Below are positions 23,586 through 35,821 of a stretch of DNA of 64,000 nucleotides, in pieces. The notes beneath the pieces are model-generated. The model did not search any database. It had not been told where the DNA came from and saw nothing but the letters and a program-made list of their open reading frames with translations. The first letter of the stretch is position 1, and every line of letters begins with the position of its first letter. The DNA is from Ptiloglossa arizonensis. Lineage: Eukaryota > Arthropoda > Insecta > Hymenoptera > Colletidae. The DNA is taken from positions 6,374,001 through 6,438,000 of the forward strand of contig NC_135055.1 of NCBI RefSeq assembly GCF_051014685.1, written 5' to 3'. A program made the position numbers and the translations under genes.

Positions 23586-26500
23586 TATGTATGAATTTAC
23601 ATGATACATTTACATGGACTTTTGTGTCCTTTGCTCGGTAAGGTCTAAACATCTATCCATTGAATTCTCGATCATTGATTCTTAAAATATTTGTCCGGTT
23701 ATTAACAACTGAAATTGATAAAAAAAGTAATTAAGGAAACGGTGTAACCTAAACTTTATTGCAAATAGAAATTGCAAGCACCCCTCCTGCCAATAGTCGT
23801 GCATACATTCTAATTTTTATCAAACTATCAATGGATAAAAAATACGAGTCTTATACTTTTTGTATGCAAAATATTCTGATATTTCGAAGTAACAGGACAC
23901 ACGCTTTTTTGAAATTTTCCATCGTTAGTTTAAGAGGGGACTCTGAGACGTCAAAAAATGAGTAAATTTTCTTTCTGAGTAGTTACTAAATGAAACACGT
24001 AGTCTTTTTCAGAGAATATAAATATAACTTCTAGCTGCATTTTACAATTTTGCGAAAACCAAAATAGTACAAAATAGCCAAGTCATTCGCTATTCCCAAA
24101 ACTCCTTCTGGTGAAACATTATATGCTGGCCGCCAAAGTTGACAATTAAAAAATGTTGATTCATAAACTAGAGTCTATTACCTAAAATGTAAATAACCAT
24201 AGAAATAATTATAGAAATGGTCGAAGTTTGAAGAGAAAACAATCATTTTCGTAAAAAAAAAACAACTTTAAACATTTATAAAAGATTAAATAATTAACGT
24301 ATTTAAAAAATCGTACGCTATATTATAGAATACTCTATGTGGAATATCTCCATAAAATTTGAATTAAATCGAATGCGTAGTTCCGGAGATTTCGTGTCGG
24401 CCATGTTGAAAAGTATAATTTTGAGAAGAAACAAGTTTATTTATCGCTGCAACTTCGCTAAATGTTCAAATTTCAAAATATTTCTTTATATAACACACTT
24501 TAAGCCTTAAGAAAATAAGAAGAAAGAAAATTCGATTTTTTTGACTCGTCAGAACGGTATTACCCCCTCGAGAACCTAACCTAGAAGTTAGACCGTACCC
24601 CCTTCGCCAACCCTAACTTCCGAGTCAATCCGATGAAAACTCGAGGGAGGGATCTTCCTGTCCCACTTCCTTTCTTCATAACGCGAAAAAAATCATCACA
24701 CACGCATACACGCGTGCGTCCAAAGCGTTCTGATCGCACAGTAGGCGGACCTACCGAAGCGGATGTTCCGTGTTCCCCGCTGTAAGTAAAGTTTGACAAT
24801 CGCGTACACAGCCGCGCACGTGTCCGTCATCCAGAAGACGCGCGTGCCCCGCGTTCGTGTCCCGGGGCTTGGGGGAGCTTAACAACCGGGGAGGCATCCC
24901 ACTCGAGAAAACGACACGAGAGAAAAAAAAAACGGTTCCACAAAAATATTTCAGAGGGAACTTCTTGAAATAGGGAACACCTGAACGACCGATCTATATT
25001 TGTTCTCTGAAAGCGGAACAAAGTCGAAGCCGATCGAGGCGCGAGAACACCCCCCACCCCCCGTCCGAGACGACGAGATGTTGTCCATCGGTTAATCGCG
25101 GCTCCGTGGGGTCGTCCCTGTCAGAAATTCGATCTTCCCGCGGGACTAAATATAACCAGGAAGTAACGTCGGTGGCAATTTACGTATGTTCTCGTCACCT
25201 TCTGGGACCAGCGCGTGCATAAACCACGTGGTAACGGGGCTAAGCCCTGTCAGAGGTTCCGACCGCGTTATTGCATTAGCCTGCAGGCACGTGCGCGCGT
25301 GGGTGCAAAGGGCAGAGAGTCGGTAAGTGGCGTCGGAGGCGTCAGGGGTGCCATTGGGGTCCGCGTTCACGGGACCAGCAAGTTCGTTCAACTCGAGGGT
25401 CGGGCGACGAAAGCACCCAGTTAGGAAATAACGAAAATTTATCTCCAATCCCGTGTCGATTCTTGGGGCGGGTAATTCCACGGATCTGTCTTCAGATACG
25501 CCCGATATTTCCTTTATAATAAACACAACGCCACGTGACAAACTTGAGAAATTTCATCGAATTAACGGGAATCGAATCGTTTCGTAGATCCTTCGATCGC
25601 GAAAATTTTGATTTTAAAAAATACTCGAGACGTTTTTGCGCCACGAATCAAGAAATTTACATTTTTTGTAGGTTAATATTTCAGCGACCTTGATGTGTCC
25701 GTGACACCACGACTTTTGTATTTTTATCAAATTGAAACGTTTGATTTTTCTTTCATCATTTTTTCGTCGATTTGATACCTACTTTCCGAGGTATATCCTG
25801 CTTGTAGGTTAACATGGAACACCCGGTGTATGTGCAATCTTTGGTAAACTTTTATTTTCTTTTTTTTTCTTTAAAATTTTCTTCAGTACGCTGTAACGTG
25901 TCGTGTGATTCTCATCGGTGTATAAGTACGTTCCGTGAGAACTCGTTGACAGGATATTGACATATCCTGTCGTTAATATCCCCGGTTACAATTCAATTAT
26001 ACAAGAACCGCGTGCGATCGCACGAATTATTTCGTTCCCCGAGTGAATCGCTCCGCCCCGGGCGTATTTACATTTCCAGCCGGGTCCCGTATTTTTCCTC
26101 CGGCGGCAGTTTGTTCCGATCGCTTCCGTCGTTTAATTTTAGCAACAAAAATCTCCTTGTAAACGTCCTATATTTACCCTTGGCCGCTGAAACAGGGATC
26201 CATGGAATTTCCGCGATGCCTTTTTCGCGTCTATAGAAGCTTCCCTATTTCTAAGCCGAGCGCGAGGTCTCCCGACGTGATTCTATTTCACCGGGCGCCG
26301 TCGGTATTAATGCAACAGGAACAAAAATATAAGGCGATGGGAGGGGGAAGTGAAAGAAAGTGGAAGAAGAAGAAAATAAAATCGATGATTTCCTCCTGCT
26401 TCTCCGTGGAACGAAACGAGAGGAAAGAATCGTCGCAGCTTAGTGGGGAGAGTGTCTCCTAAGAATAGAAAAATTCTTTTTCCTCCTGTCCTTCCGCCGT

Positions 26501-28868
26501 GCAATTGTCGGGGGAGTTCGTGAAGGCGAGTTACCTGCAGAGTAGGAATAAACATCGAAAATTCGTCTACGAAGCCCCGAAACACTTCTCGGACGGTCTA
26601 GTAACGTTCCGACGCGAGACGAGACGCTCTTGAATGCAACCGTTTAAAAATATCGATTCCTGGAATGGATCGCTGAAATCGAGCAGCACGATATTTAGTC
26701 CTCTTCCTCCTCTTTGTTCCATGTATAACGCGGCCGGACCCCCCGCGAACCTAAAGGCGTGGTTACAACCACCGTTCTCTGCGTCGAGTACACACGTGCA
26801 TCCGCTGCTCAGTCGCACAAATACCGAGGGAGATTATACGGCTCGAATTAACTCTGCAATCGACGAAACGAATACATTGCGTTTACCAATCTACGGAATT
26901 TTAGAACGTTGAATACATTGTCGGTACAAGTGTATAAAATACGTTTCTTTCGTATTTTCTCGCAACACTTACCAACCGAGATCTTACGGTTTAATTCGTT
27001 GCCAATAAAGTCATTTTTTGTTTAAATAATTTTGAAACGAATAGGCATATTGAGAATACTTTGAGACGAATAAAGAGAAAGATTTAAGATTCAAATTCTC
27101 GGTGCTGGATGCACACATAGAATGGGAAGAGTTCTCGATAGGTAAAATATTTGTCATCGCAACAATGACGATACTGTTTGCAATGAAGTCATGTACCGAC
27201 AGCTGGTAGATTCTTAGACATAACGACGGGTTCGTTCCTTCGGTGATCGCATCTCGGAAGAATGACGTCTACCGGTGCGTCGAGACGGCGGCGGTCGTCT
27301 TACCCGAAATAGATCCTGTATCCCGAATACGAAGACGACTCGTGAACCCAGCCACGGGGAAACCGGTTGCTAGGGGAAAAACAAATAGCTGGTTTCGATA
27401 GGCTTATTAACGAAGAATATTTTTAGACAATGTGATACGAAACACGTAACGATACAACTTGATGAGTCAAAGTGAAAGTATTTAGAAATGCATAGGAAAA
27501 AGCGGAGTAATACAACCAGATTTACGAAACATCGATTCGGAACATTTTTCGAGAGAATTATTCATACAGGGCAGATAATACAGATCAGAGACTGTACTGT
27601 ATTCAGAATGTTCGATCGTTACAATGTCATCAATTAGCACCAGTCGATACAATTGAGTACAATTTTTATTACGGCCGTCGATAAAATAATCGATGGATCG
27701 TATCATATCTGTGAATAATAGTATAATTTTCTTGATCGCGAACTGCTTTATCAATATATCAATCTATATTGTACCTAACCTACATAACATCGATTTTACA
27801 CGATTGAATCTTTCACCGACTGTTTTAGGTACACGGAAAATGAAACAGAAGTTGAATTGTTTGACTTAAATTCAGGAGGGGTTGCCATTTTGGGTACAAG
27901 GCCACACATGTGGGGTGTAGGAGTTACACGAAAGACATATGGGACAAGGGGCACGCGATCAAATAAACTAGACCTTTATTACCTGAAGACATATTTCTAA
28001 GCAATCTTCCAAACTGCTCTTCTTCCGCTTAATTTGCCTTACCACGAAGACGAGAATATTGAGATTGTTACGCTCGAGAAGCCAAACAGCCGATTTTAAT
28101 TCCGAGAAGCTCGTCCGACACACAAACAGCGAACGGTTTAACGCAACATGAAATTCTTGCGGATAAAATATGACCATAACCATGAAACGAAATTTTTTTT
28201 CTTCGATATCATACCGAGTAACGGTATTAACAAGTTTACGGCGCTCTATTTATACTTTCTATAAGACACATTTTAGGTTTCCGGTTATCGCGATTTAAAT
28301 TTCTCACCGTATATTGACATTTCGTTACTCGCGATCGATATACGAGAAAAACTGTTCAATCGGTGATTGAGGTTAAGGGTCAAACACACTCCGTAATGAA
28401 ATAATAATATAACGATTTCTGAACCGTCTACAGTTTATTAGCACTTTCGTCAAGTTCGATCGATAAATATGGAGGCGTACTTACGGCACGACAGGATGTA
28501 CTTTCGTCAAAAATCTACAGAAATCCCAGCAATCACTATATTTGGCCTTCTGAGTCATGGCGTGGTTGTGCAGCCGTCGCGCAAGCTTTGAATTCTACCG
28601 CGCACGGCACCGCTATTTTGTCTTCTACTCCATCGAATTCTTAATACGTCTTTGCCTTTTTTGTTGTCTGCATGTATTTTTTTATACGCTCTTGGAAACT
28701 AGACCAGACGTAGTATCTCTACGACACATACATTTGTAAACTATATAGTAATTCATAAATACTTAAACGTTTTCAACGTTTCGCCCAATAATATTACGAT
28801 CTTCTATTTTCATTACTACGAACATTTCATTTTCACTGCAATTTCATAAATATCAACCATTTTTACAG
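23586..28868. other. Gene-poor region, mixed AT-rich and CpG-rich blocks
   Basis: No recognisable gene. AT-rich at 23.6-24.5 kb and 27.4-28.8 kb; CpG-rich at about 24.7-25.5 kb and 26.0-26.8 kb. Open frames of 60-130 codons occur in the CpG-rich blocks on both strands, but none has conserved motifs or consistent splice sites, and high GC lowers stop frequency by itself. A CCCCCCACCCCCC run lies near 25052. Confidence 0.4.
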
Positions 28869-29021
28869 TTCACCCGCGAATGCAGCGTAAAAGGAAGACA
28901 TCTATCGTTTAAAACATAACCACAATGAGAGCGCGGGATTCGGTCGTGTATACTCCAGTGTCCCTCGGACCAGACACGGACGATGAGGAAACTTTGGTCA
29001 ATGCGGAAGTTTACAACAATG
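28869..29021 (+). CDS. Spliced exon with initiator ATG: N-terminus of an unrecognised protein
   Basis: A strong acceptor (ATCAACCATTTTTACAG, ending 28868) and a strong donor (CAATG|GTAAGT, at 29021) bound a 153-bp exon. The ATG at 28925 (context CACAATGAGAG) opens 32 codons: MRARDSVVYTPVSLGP, then an acidic DTDDEETLVNAEVYNN, with one base left over at the donor. Upstream in the exon, an ATG at 28880 opens an 11-codon frame (MQRKRKTSIV, stop 28912), a possible translation-limiting uORF. The acidic, non-hydrophobic start looks like the cytosolic tail of a membrane or signalling protein, but I do not recognise the family. I could not identify the following exon with confidence; it may lie far downstream. 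Confidence 0.5.
28880..28912 (+). promoter_or_regulatory. Possible uORF in the leader of the 28.9-kb exon
   Basis: ATG to TAA, 10 residues (MQRKRKTSIV), ending 12 bases before the main ATG. Short upstream frames this close often lower translation of the main frame; here this is only inferred. Confidence 0.35.
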
Positions 29022-32000
29022 GTAAGTCTATAAATGCGCCCAAACTTTTTTACCGAGGCATGTTTCGAATTCCCCAATTATCGTCGAAAAAGTTTCCTTA
29101 TGTTGGATGTCCTGCAACATTTGTACCGACAAACGGTAAGCGATACTCTCCAGCTTATCGCCGGAGAGTTCTGTATCTCGACGAAGCAAGGTTACTGGCC
29201 TCCGTGAAGTCGCTTGTGCAGCGAATCGCATCGACACCGACAAAAGAATCCTCTTATCTCGGATTGATGTTTAATGTTGCCTAACCGTGGCTAATAGCGT
29301 TTTGTGGCGAGTTTTTACCCGTTCCGGTTAAGCTTGTACCATAGATAAATCACCGTGATTGAATTAGACGTAACTTTAGATTACCGTACGAGAAAATCAT
29401 TCGTATCGATGCGTGTCATAGTGACTCGTGCAAAAAAATGCTAGAGGGACGACAGATTGAACGTATCGCGGTACGCTTGGCGTCTCAAGCTGTTGCATCT
29501 CGCCTTGAAACGAGCCACCCGTATAAAATGTAAGGCAAATTCCTCTGCGTTCGCAGGCGTTCCGTGTTAACTAGTCGCGACATATTTCTTCATGAAAATT
29601 CCAAGCCGATTGAACACGGATATTCCTGACCAAGTCAAACCCGATACGATTGGAAACGGTGGAACGAAGACAGCCACTCTGACTCAGAGCACACCTACAC
29701 GACTTCCGAATTCGAACTTCGCGCTTGTAATGCATGTAGGAGAGGCGGGGGCGTGGCGCATGTACGCAATACCGGAGAACCAGCCGCGTCAGGCTCCGTT
29801 TTTGGCAACGATAATACGCTCACCTGAAAGAGCATTGTTTAATCGCGCGGGTTGTCTTATCTTCCCCGAGACTCTCGGAAGAATGTCACTTCGATCTTTT
29901 TCAACAGACACGATAACCGCGCATAAATATCGAACACCACGACTCTACCTCGGAACGTTGAATCTCTGCGCAAGGTATTGTACAATAAATGTCAAATTTT
30001 CTTCCAAAATCCTTCCTGCGAACGAGAACTGAATCAAAATTAATTTTTTTCTCGAAAAATCGAGATTCCGAGTCCCGTCGGTCAGCCGCAACCGTGACTC
30101 ACCTTCGACTTCGTTTCTTTCGGAAGCTAGGGGTCGCGGAGAAAATATTTACACCGCTTTCTTTCTTCGTTTTCAACAAAGAATTCGTCCACGTTGGATG
30201 GCATTTCGCGTATCGAAGCGTTATCATATTTCTAACCGCGATTCGATTCCAAGAGAAAGATAACGCAACTTTCGCCTCGTTTCGACGTAATCGACGACGG
30301 AGTTGGATTTTTCAGGAAACTTGCATTCAACGTTGGCAAAACAATACCTTGATTCATACGCGTCTATTGTTCCCGCGTTACGCGAGGCTACGCATCGTTT
30401 CTCGTGCGCGGCGGCGCCGCGCGTGCGCACTCGGTAATCGGTATTTGTCCGACAAGCGTAGATAAGAAGCGTTAAGGAGGAGCCGGAGAAGCGGTACCCG
30501 GAGGATTGTCCACGAGCCTCGATACTCGATAACCTATTATCTGTAACTGGCGCCGTCTGGTAATTCTATTAATTTCCCAATCGCTGGGGAAAACTCGTGG
30601 TTACCTTTTCACCGTAAAGGAAGCATAAATCGTGCGTGAGATGGGCGCGAATAGGCAACGTTCGAGGCTTTACGATCGATTTCCTGCCGGCTTGGAGAAA
30701 GTAATGGCTCCGTGGAAAACATCGGTTCGCTTTAATTACGATTCGAGGTACATTTCGCGAGACCTGACTCGACGACTCGTGCACGGGCGTCGTGCATCGA
30801 TCAGCCGCGCATCGGGGGCTTTCTCTGGGTCGTTCCTCCGTCCCCCCTGGGTAGCTCGGCGCGTTTATCTCCATACGTGCGTCACAATGATCTCTTCATT
30901 GGGCCGTTGAAACGACCACCGTTCCCGAGTAATCCGAATCCGCGGTATCCGGATGCAGATAACGGGGCAATAAACCAGTTAACAGCGAGAGACCCGTTTA
31001 CGAGCCTTTGTGGATAATTGTAATTAAGTTACCCAGTGTACTTTTTCACGATACAAATCGATTCGTTCCACGTTTCCTGTTTTCCTGCTCGAGATAGCGC
31101 TCCGCGCTTTTTTTTTTTTTTTTCCTTTTCCTCCTTGCATTCGAAGACGATTAATGGTGGAGGTCAGTGCACATGGAATGTCATCGTGCCGGATGGCGCG
31201 TTACGGTGTCGCGTGTGCTCTCTTGAAACTTCGCGACCGTGCCTCGGAGTTCAGAAGTGATCCTAACCGATCTCATTGAAATTTGGCAGGCTTGTAGGAC
31301 CGTGTGCAGAGTAACCGTGATTGGAATTACAACCGTAGATGACGAGTCGGTTCTGAGAAAAATGAACGTAAAGTTTGGAAAGATAGCTTAGGTATACTCG
31401 AGTGGTATAGTGTACCAATCAGTAGTAATTTTATCATAATGGCTGATGTGTATTGATCGATAATATTTTGACACGTGTTTTCATTGTTTCTACGACGAAT
31501 TTAAAATTCCTACGTTATACTAAATAATTCAAGTCTATACTACTACTTATACTGAATAATACTTCGTCACTGAATACAGTGTTATTATGATTTTTCTTTT
31601 CCAATGTTACTAAATTATACAATCTCGGTGCAATAAAAACGTATTTTTTGGCGATTGAGTAATTCATTGGACGGTATTACACTGGAGAGATTGTGTTCCT
31701 AATTGCTAAAGTTTAAAATAATTGATAAATAATTGCGTGTGCATCGAGAACACTGTCCAACGAACTACCGTGTCTACGATTAGTTGCTCAGCGACGATTA
31801 ATGGGCAAATTGTTGCTCCAAAGTGGCCACACGGAGTGCAACGCTCGGATTTCGACGAAACTTCGCGCGCGTACAACGTGAGCACAAATGTATCACTCAC
31901 GTTCGGTTACAAGAGTAGATGACCGATACTCGACAAAATACTTAACAATAAAGATCGCGATTCCGCGCTAGAACGATACAAATCCCGTCAAGGTGTTAAC

Positions 32001-33029
32001 ACGTTGTCTGCAACTCTACAACTGATCGTCTACGTTTACCACCGAACGCGGTTCGAATAGTTCTCGGAATTCTATTTACCTGCTCCTTCCTAGAAACCGA
32101 GGGCTAGACGTCACGCGGAGTTCCTTAATTGGCGCAGACCTCGTAACTCGGGCGCAGAGGTCGTCTAACAAAATTCAACGTGTACGAACCGGATCGGGTT
32201 CGTAAACAGAATTCACCTTCCCCCATCGTTTCTGGCTTCTTCGTTATCGTCACGGAGTATATTGTTCGCGACGCAATCCCGCGAACGCTTTCCCCCCATC
32301 GCGTGGCGGATCACCGCTTGCGCAACGTCAACACGAATCGTATCGCGACGAAACGACCACGAAACGGTTACTCAATGAACGACCGAAATCCAGGCGGTCC
32401 TGTATACCCTCTGGAAGTGCGACAGCCCCGGTTCGCGGGTCGCTTCGCGATCTGCGAGAAACGTATCTTACGATCGCACGATCTCCAGGCTCTGGCTCTC
32501 ATGCCGGACACGTAGTGGACGCATGCCACGTACGTATCGTGGCCGCATAAAACGGCGAGGCCGTACCTTTCAGCGCCCTCGTGAGATCCACGATCTCGGG
32601 CACGTATAATCCCCCGGCGAAAAAACGCCTAGGAGCGGCTACGTGCACGTACACGAATGGATATATATATATAATATATATATATGGATATATATATATA
32701 TGTATATGTATGTATGTATGTATGTATGTATATACACATACACGTGTGTACGGGCGGGAGATGGTAATCTGGGGGGTGGGGGGGCGACCGCAGTTGTCGG
32801 TCGTCGTGCACCGGCGACCACCGATCGTAACGAGCCGATCCCAGGGGTTTTTCTTCTTTCGTGGGAATAAAGAGCGATACGCCTTCGAGCTCGCCTCTTC
32901 TGCGGTGGACGCGCGTACGCGCCGAATACGAAGGGATATCCACCCGGACGTCGAGTTGTCCCAACGGAGTAGTGACGATAGAGTCGTACAGTGTCCACTC
33001 GGGGGAAGTTGGGTTTCCAAGGGTCTTGG
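29022..33029. other. Gene-poor region, probably intron or intergenic
   Basis: No recognisable coding exon. CpG-richer segments at 29.5-30.9 kb and 32.0-33.0 kb give open frames on both strands without known motifs. Simple repeats: poly-T near 31110 and the TA/TATG tract at 32.66-32.75 kb. Confidence 0.4.
32659..32747. repeat. (TA)n / (TATG)n microsatellite
   Basis: Compound TA and TATG tract, followed by a CACATACACG segment; it creates spurious Tyr/Ile open frames on both strands. Confidence 0.9.
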
Positions 33030-33200
33030 TGTACAATCTGAAGTGATATTGTAACTGTAAATATACGAACGAGTCGACAGATCTACATGTAACTTCGCAC
33101 ATGTTCATCGAACAGTAGTACCATCCTTAGAAAAGTAAAACGGCGAACCTAGTAGCACCGTTTCTTATCGAACGATAAAACTTATAGAGTAATCTATTAT
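33030..33200 (-). mobile_element. Mariner-like non-autonomous element, diverged copy (minus orientation)
   Basis: Reverse complement of the element at 50273-50483: shares GATGAACATGTGCGAAGTT, TAGATCyGTCGACTCGTTCG and TATTTACAGTT, and ends in the CTTATCGAACGATAAAACTTA-type terminal repeat. It appears truncated at the 33030 side. It abuts the next element with no spacer. Confidence 0.7.
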
Positions 33201-33201
33201 G

Positions 33202-33658
33202 TACAGTGGATCAAAAAAGTATTCGTACACTGTATTATAAGGAAATTCCCCTGATCTACAAGTCCGATTTTAATCAAAGTTTGTACGCATGAAAAGCGTA
33301 CTGGGCTGCATATAATATCAACGAATTGGAATCAGCCTTTAGAGTACTACTTTTTCTTCGATTTTTCAAATACAATTTTGTAATAGTGCGGAACAGAGAA
33401 AAATTGTTCATACGAAAAATGTTCAGCTCTTAGTGCTCTATCGTTCTGGTATAACCATGTCCTAAGAAAAGTTACATTAAAAAAATAAAAAAAAAACATT
33501 GAAATCTTCGAGACTTGATTTCATCTTCTTGAAAAAATTTCTCTATACATGCACTGTTATGCTCTATATGCATATATAAACATTCATTAAAATCAGTCTT
33601 ACAGGTAAGAAGAATTTTCTTATAATATACTGTACGAATACTTTTTGGAGCCATTGTA
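33202..33658. mobile_element. Tc1-like non-autonomous element
   Basis: 457 bp. Left end TACAGTGGATCAAAAAAGTA and right end, inverted, TACAATGGCTCCAAAAAGTA; the similarity continues through TTCGTACA and TATTATAAG-AAATTC to about 48 bp. TA at each tip fits a Tc1/mariner target duplication. Internal DNA has no coding capacity. Confidence 0.8.
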
Positions 33659-33710
33659 GCTTGCATCTGAGATACATGGTGGCCATTTTGAATATTTGGA
33701 TGGGAGTTAA

Positions 33711-34350
33711 CACATTAAGCGCCATGTCACCGGTGACTGACGCTATACTTTTCGTTCAGTATGCGACACTCATCGTTGACTGACAGTACACTTTTCGTTC
33801 AAGTCGTATCTTTTTATAACATTTTATGATTTTTCTTAATGGATTATTAGAGGCATTCGTTTGAGCAGATATATCAAAAGCTGCTTTTTCTGTATTATAG
33901 TTTACTATAATTTTTTCTAGCTTCTAGTAGAAATCAGATATCGCAGAAATCCACAGTAATGTATTGTATTGTCTAGGAAAAAGGAAAAATCAGGCTTGGA
34001 AAGAAATTGCTATTCGTATTAGGTTAATCATTCTTTGTAAGGTCTGAGACTAATAAAAATTACTCAGCACTATCCAAATTGTCCTTACTTACGGTCAGAC
34101 ACTATTTTTTCCACGTGTGATTTTTCCTTTTCCTTGTAATATAATAAATTATGTATAAGAGTGCAACAACTCTTAGGCCTCTCTCGATTGAATTCGCGCG
34201 AGTAACTGCAATTCGCAGAGTACTAACCTCAATATGTGTTTTGATGAATAGATACACTGAGTTGCATACTCACACCGATTGTACAAATAATTGTACATTC
34301 TTTTCTAAATGGGAAAAAAGACAAATACGTTTTTCGTGACGCTAAACGTG
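33711..34350. mobile_element. piggyBac-like non-autonomous element with TTAA target sites
   Basis: 640 bp flanked by TTAA on both sides (33707-33710 and 34351-34354). Terminal inverted repeats start CACATTAAGCGCCA on the left and, read inward, CACGTTTAGCGTCA on the right. TTAA duplication is diagnostic of piggyBac-type cut-and-paste. The interior shows no transposase frame. Confidence 0.75.
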
Positions 34351-34568
34351 TTAATAAAAGACTCTTCATAATTCGAAGACAAGGTCAAATGGAACTTACA
34401 TTCGTCTTATTGTTTCTAAGCATTGAATCTATCACTGACACTTTATCCCTGAATTATTTATTTTTTCTTGTAGATAGCACTTATCGTAGACTCCACTGAG
34501 TTTGTTATTATTCTTCGATACAACCATCCTCGAAATATTTATTTACGTATTGAATTATATCATGTATA

Positions 34569-35156
34569 TGTAATGAATCAGAAAAGTATTCGTACATCTA
34601 GTTTTTTCGCAATAACTTTTTATAGACGAGTGATACACAAACAAAAACTATTTCGATTAAGAGTCTACTGTGCACAGAGGTAATGTGCAAATGAAGAATT
34701 TTTTAATAACGTTATGAAAATAAGAGAGTGGTTGTTATACAATGCTTTCAAACAATACACCGCCACAATCTCCAAATATTAATTCAATGGAAAATATATG
34801 AAACAAGAAAAACGAGATATCTAACAAAGTTGATCTACAACGAGTAACTGTAGAAGAAGACTAGAAGCCATTATTAAAGCCAAGAGATGCATATTAGTTA
34901 CAATGTACAACTCGTGCAATTGTAAACTTTCTATTACAATTCTAAGTATACGAATACTTTCTTTGCACTTAAATTCTTGTATTTCTTGCATTATTTTTTT
35001 GTTACGTGTTATTAAAAATTCTTCATTTGCATACTATTTCTACACATACTATTAATAGTAGACTATTAATCAAAACAGTTTTTGTTTGCGTATCACTCGT
35101 TTCTATAAAGTTACTGCAAAAAAATTCGGTGCACGAATACTTTTTTGACCCACTGT
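34569..35156. mobile_element. Tc1-like element with long terminal inverted repeats
   Basis: 588 bp. Arms of about 140-150 bp at each end: left TCAGAAAAGTATTCGTACAT, right (inverted) GTCAAAAAAGTATTCGTGCA. Inner parts also match, for example GCAAATGAAGAATTTTTTAA against its inverted partner near 35010-35035. The centre holds a transposase fragment. Related in tip sequence to the element at 33202-33658 but with a different interior. Confidence 0.85.
34754..34890 (+). pseudogene. Fossil Tc1-type transposase C-terminus
   Basis: The frame reads NTPPQSPNINSMENI followed by a stop where the conserved family motif PPQSPDLNPIENLW has tryptophan. Reading on past the stop gives NKVDLQRVTVEED and a further stop, matching the charged C-terminal tail of Tc1 transposases. 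The N-terminal DNA-binding part and most of the catalytic core are missing, so the element is not autonomous. Confidence 0.75.
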
Positions 35157-35821
35157 ATTTACGTAAACGGAGAGGAGAAGAGAGGAAGCTCACCAAACCT
35201 AACCTCAATTACCACGGATGCCCGAACAGAACTACCGAATTGCGCAAAATCTGACGTTTCCGAATTGATCGACATAAATCCATCTAATGAGTTTGGGGGG
35301 TCGAAGAAGAGTAACTTAAACGAAATCGGCGCAGTGATTCTTCCTCGATTCCTCTTCTCTGGGCGAGTTGGGGTTAATTGGTGGGACGGTTTCTCCTCCT
35401 CTTCGTTAATTGGGTCGCACCGCGTGCAACGAAAAGCGTGAAAGTAACTTCTACTGTTCCAAGGCGAACGATATTTAATCTGGAGGAGTAAACCGAAAAG
35501 ATTACGGTTAACTGCGCGAGAGAGTCCGAGGGAATGGTGTCGAGTAGGTAGTCAGACGGGAGGGAGTGGTTGGAGGGGAGAAATTAATTTTAAAAATGTA
35601 AATGAATCGATTACGGCAGTTTTATAAGGACTGGATAAAAAGGATGCGAAATGATTACTTTTCTGCTTCGGATGACTTACCAGTAGCCTGCGTCATCGTC
35701 GACATTGGAGTAGAAGGTAACGTCAGGAGCTCGGTACAATTTTACGTAGGATGAAAATTTGTAGGAATGCGAGGGACAAAATTTGTAACATTCCAGGGAG
35801 AAAAGATTTCTAACGTCTTGA
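35157..35821. other. Spacer without recognised features
   Basis: Between the transposon cluster and the minisatellite; short open frames only. Confidence 0.4.

Noticed and set aside
25146..25541. 131-codon minus-strand frame
   Set aside because: GC-rich block, no recognisable motif, no splice or promoter context.
32581..33108. Open frames of 120-170 codons on both strands with Tyr/Ile/His runs
   Set aside because: They run through the TA/TATG microsatellite and into the mariner-like element; the residues reflect simple repeats.
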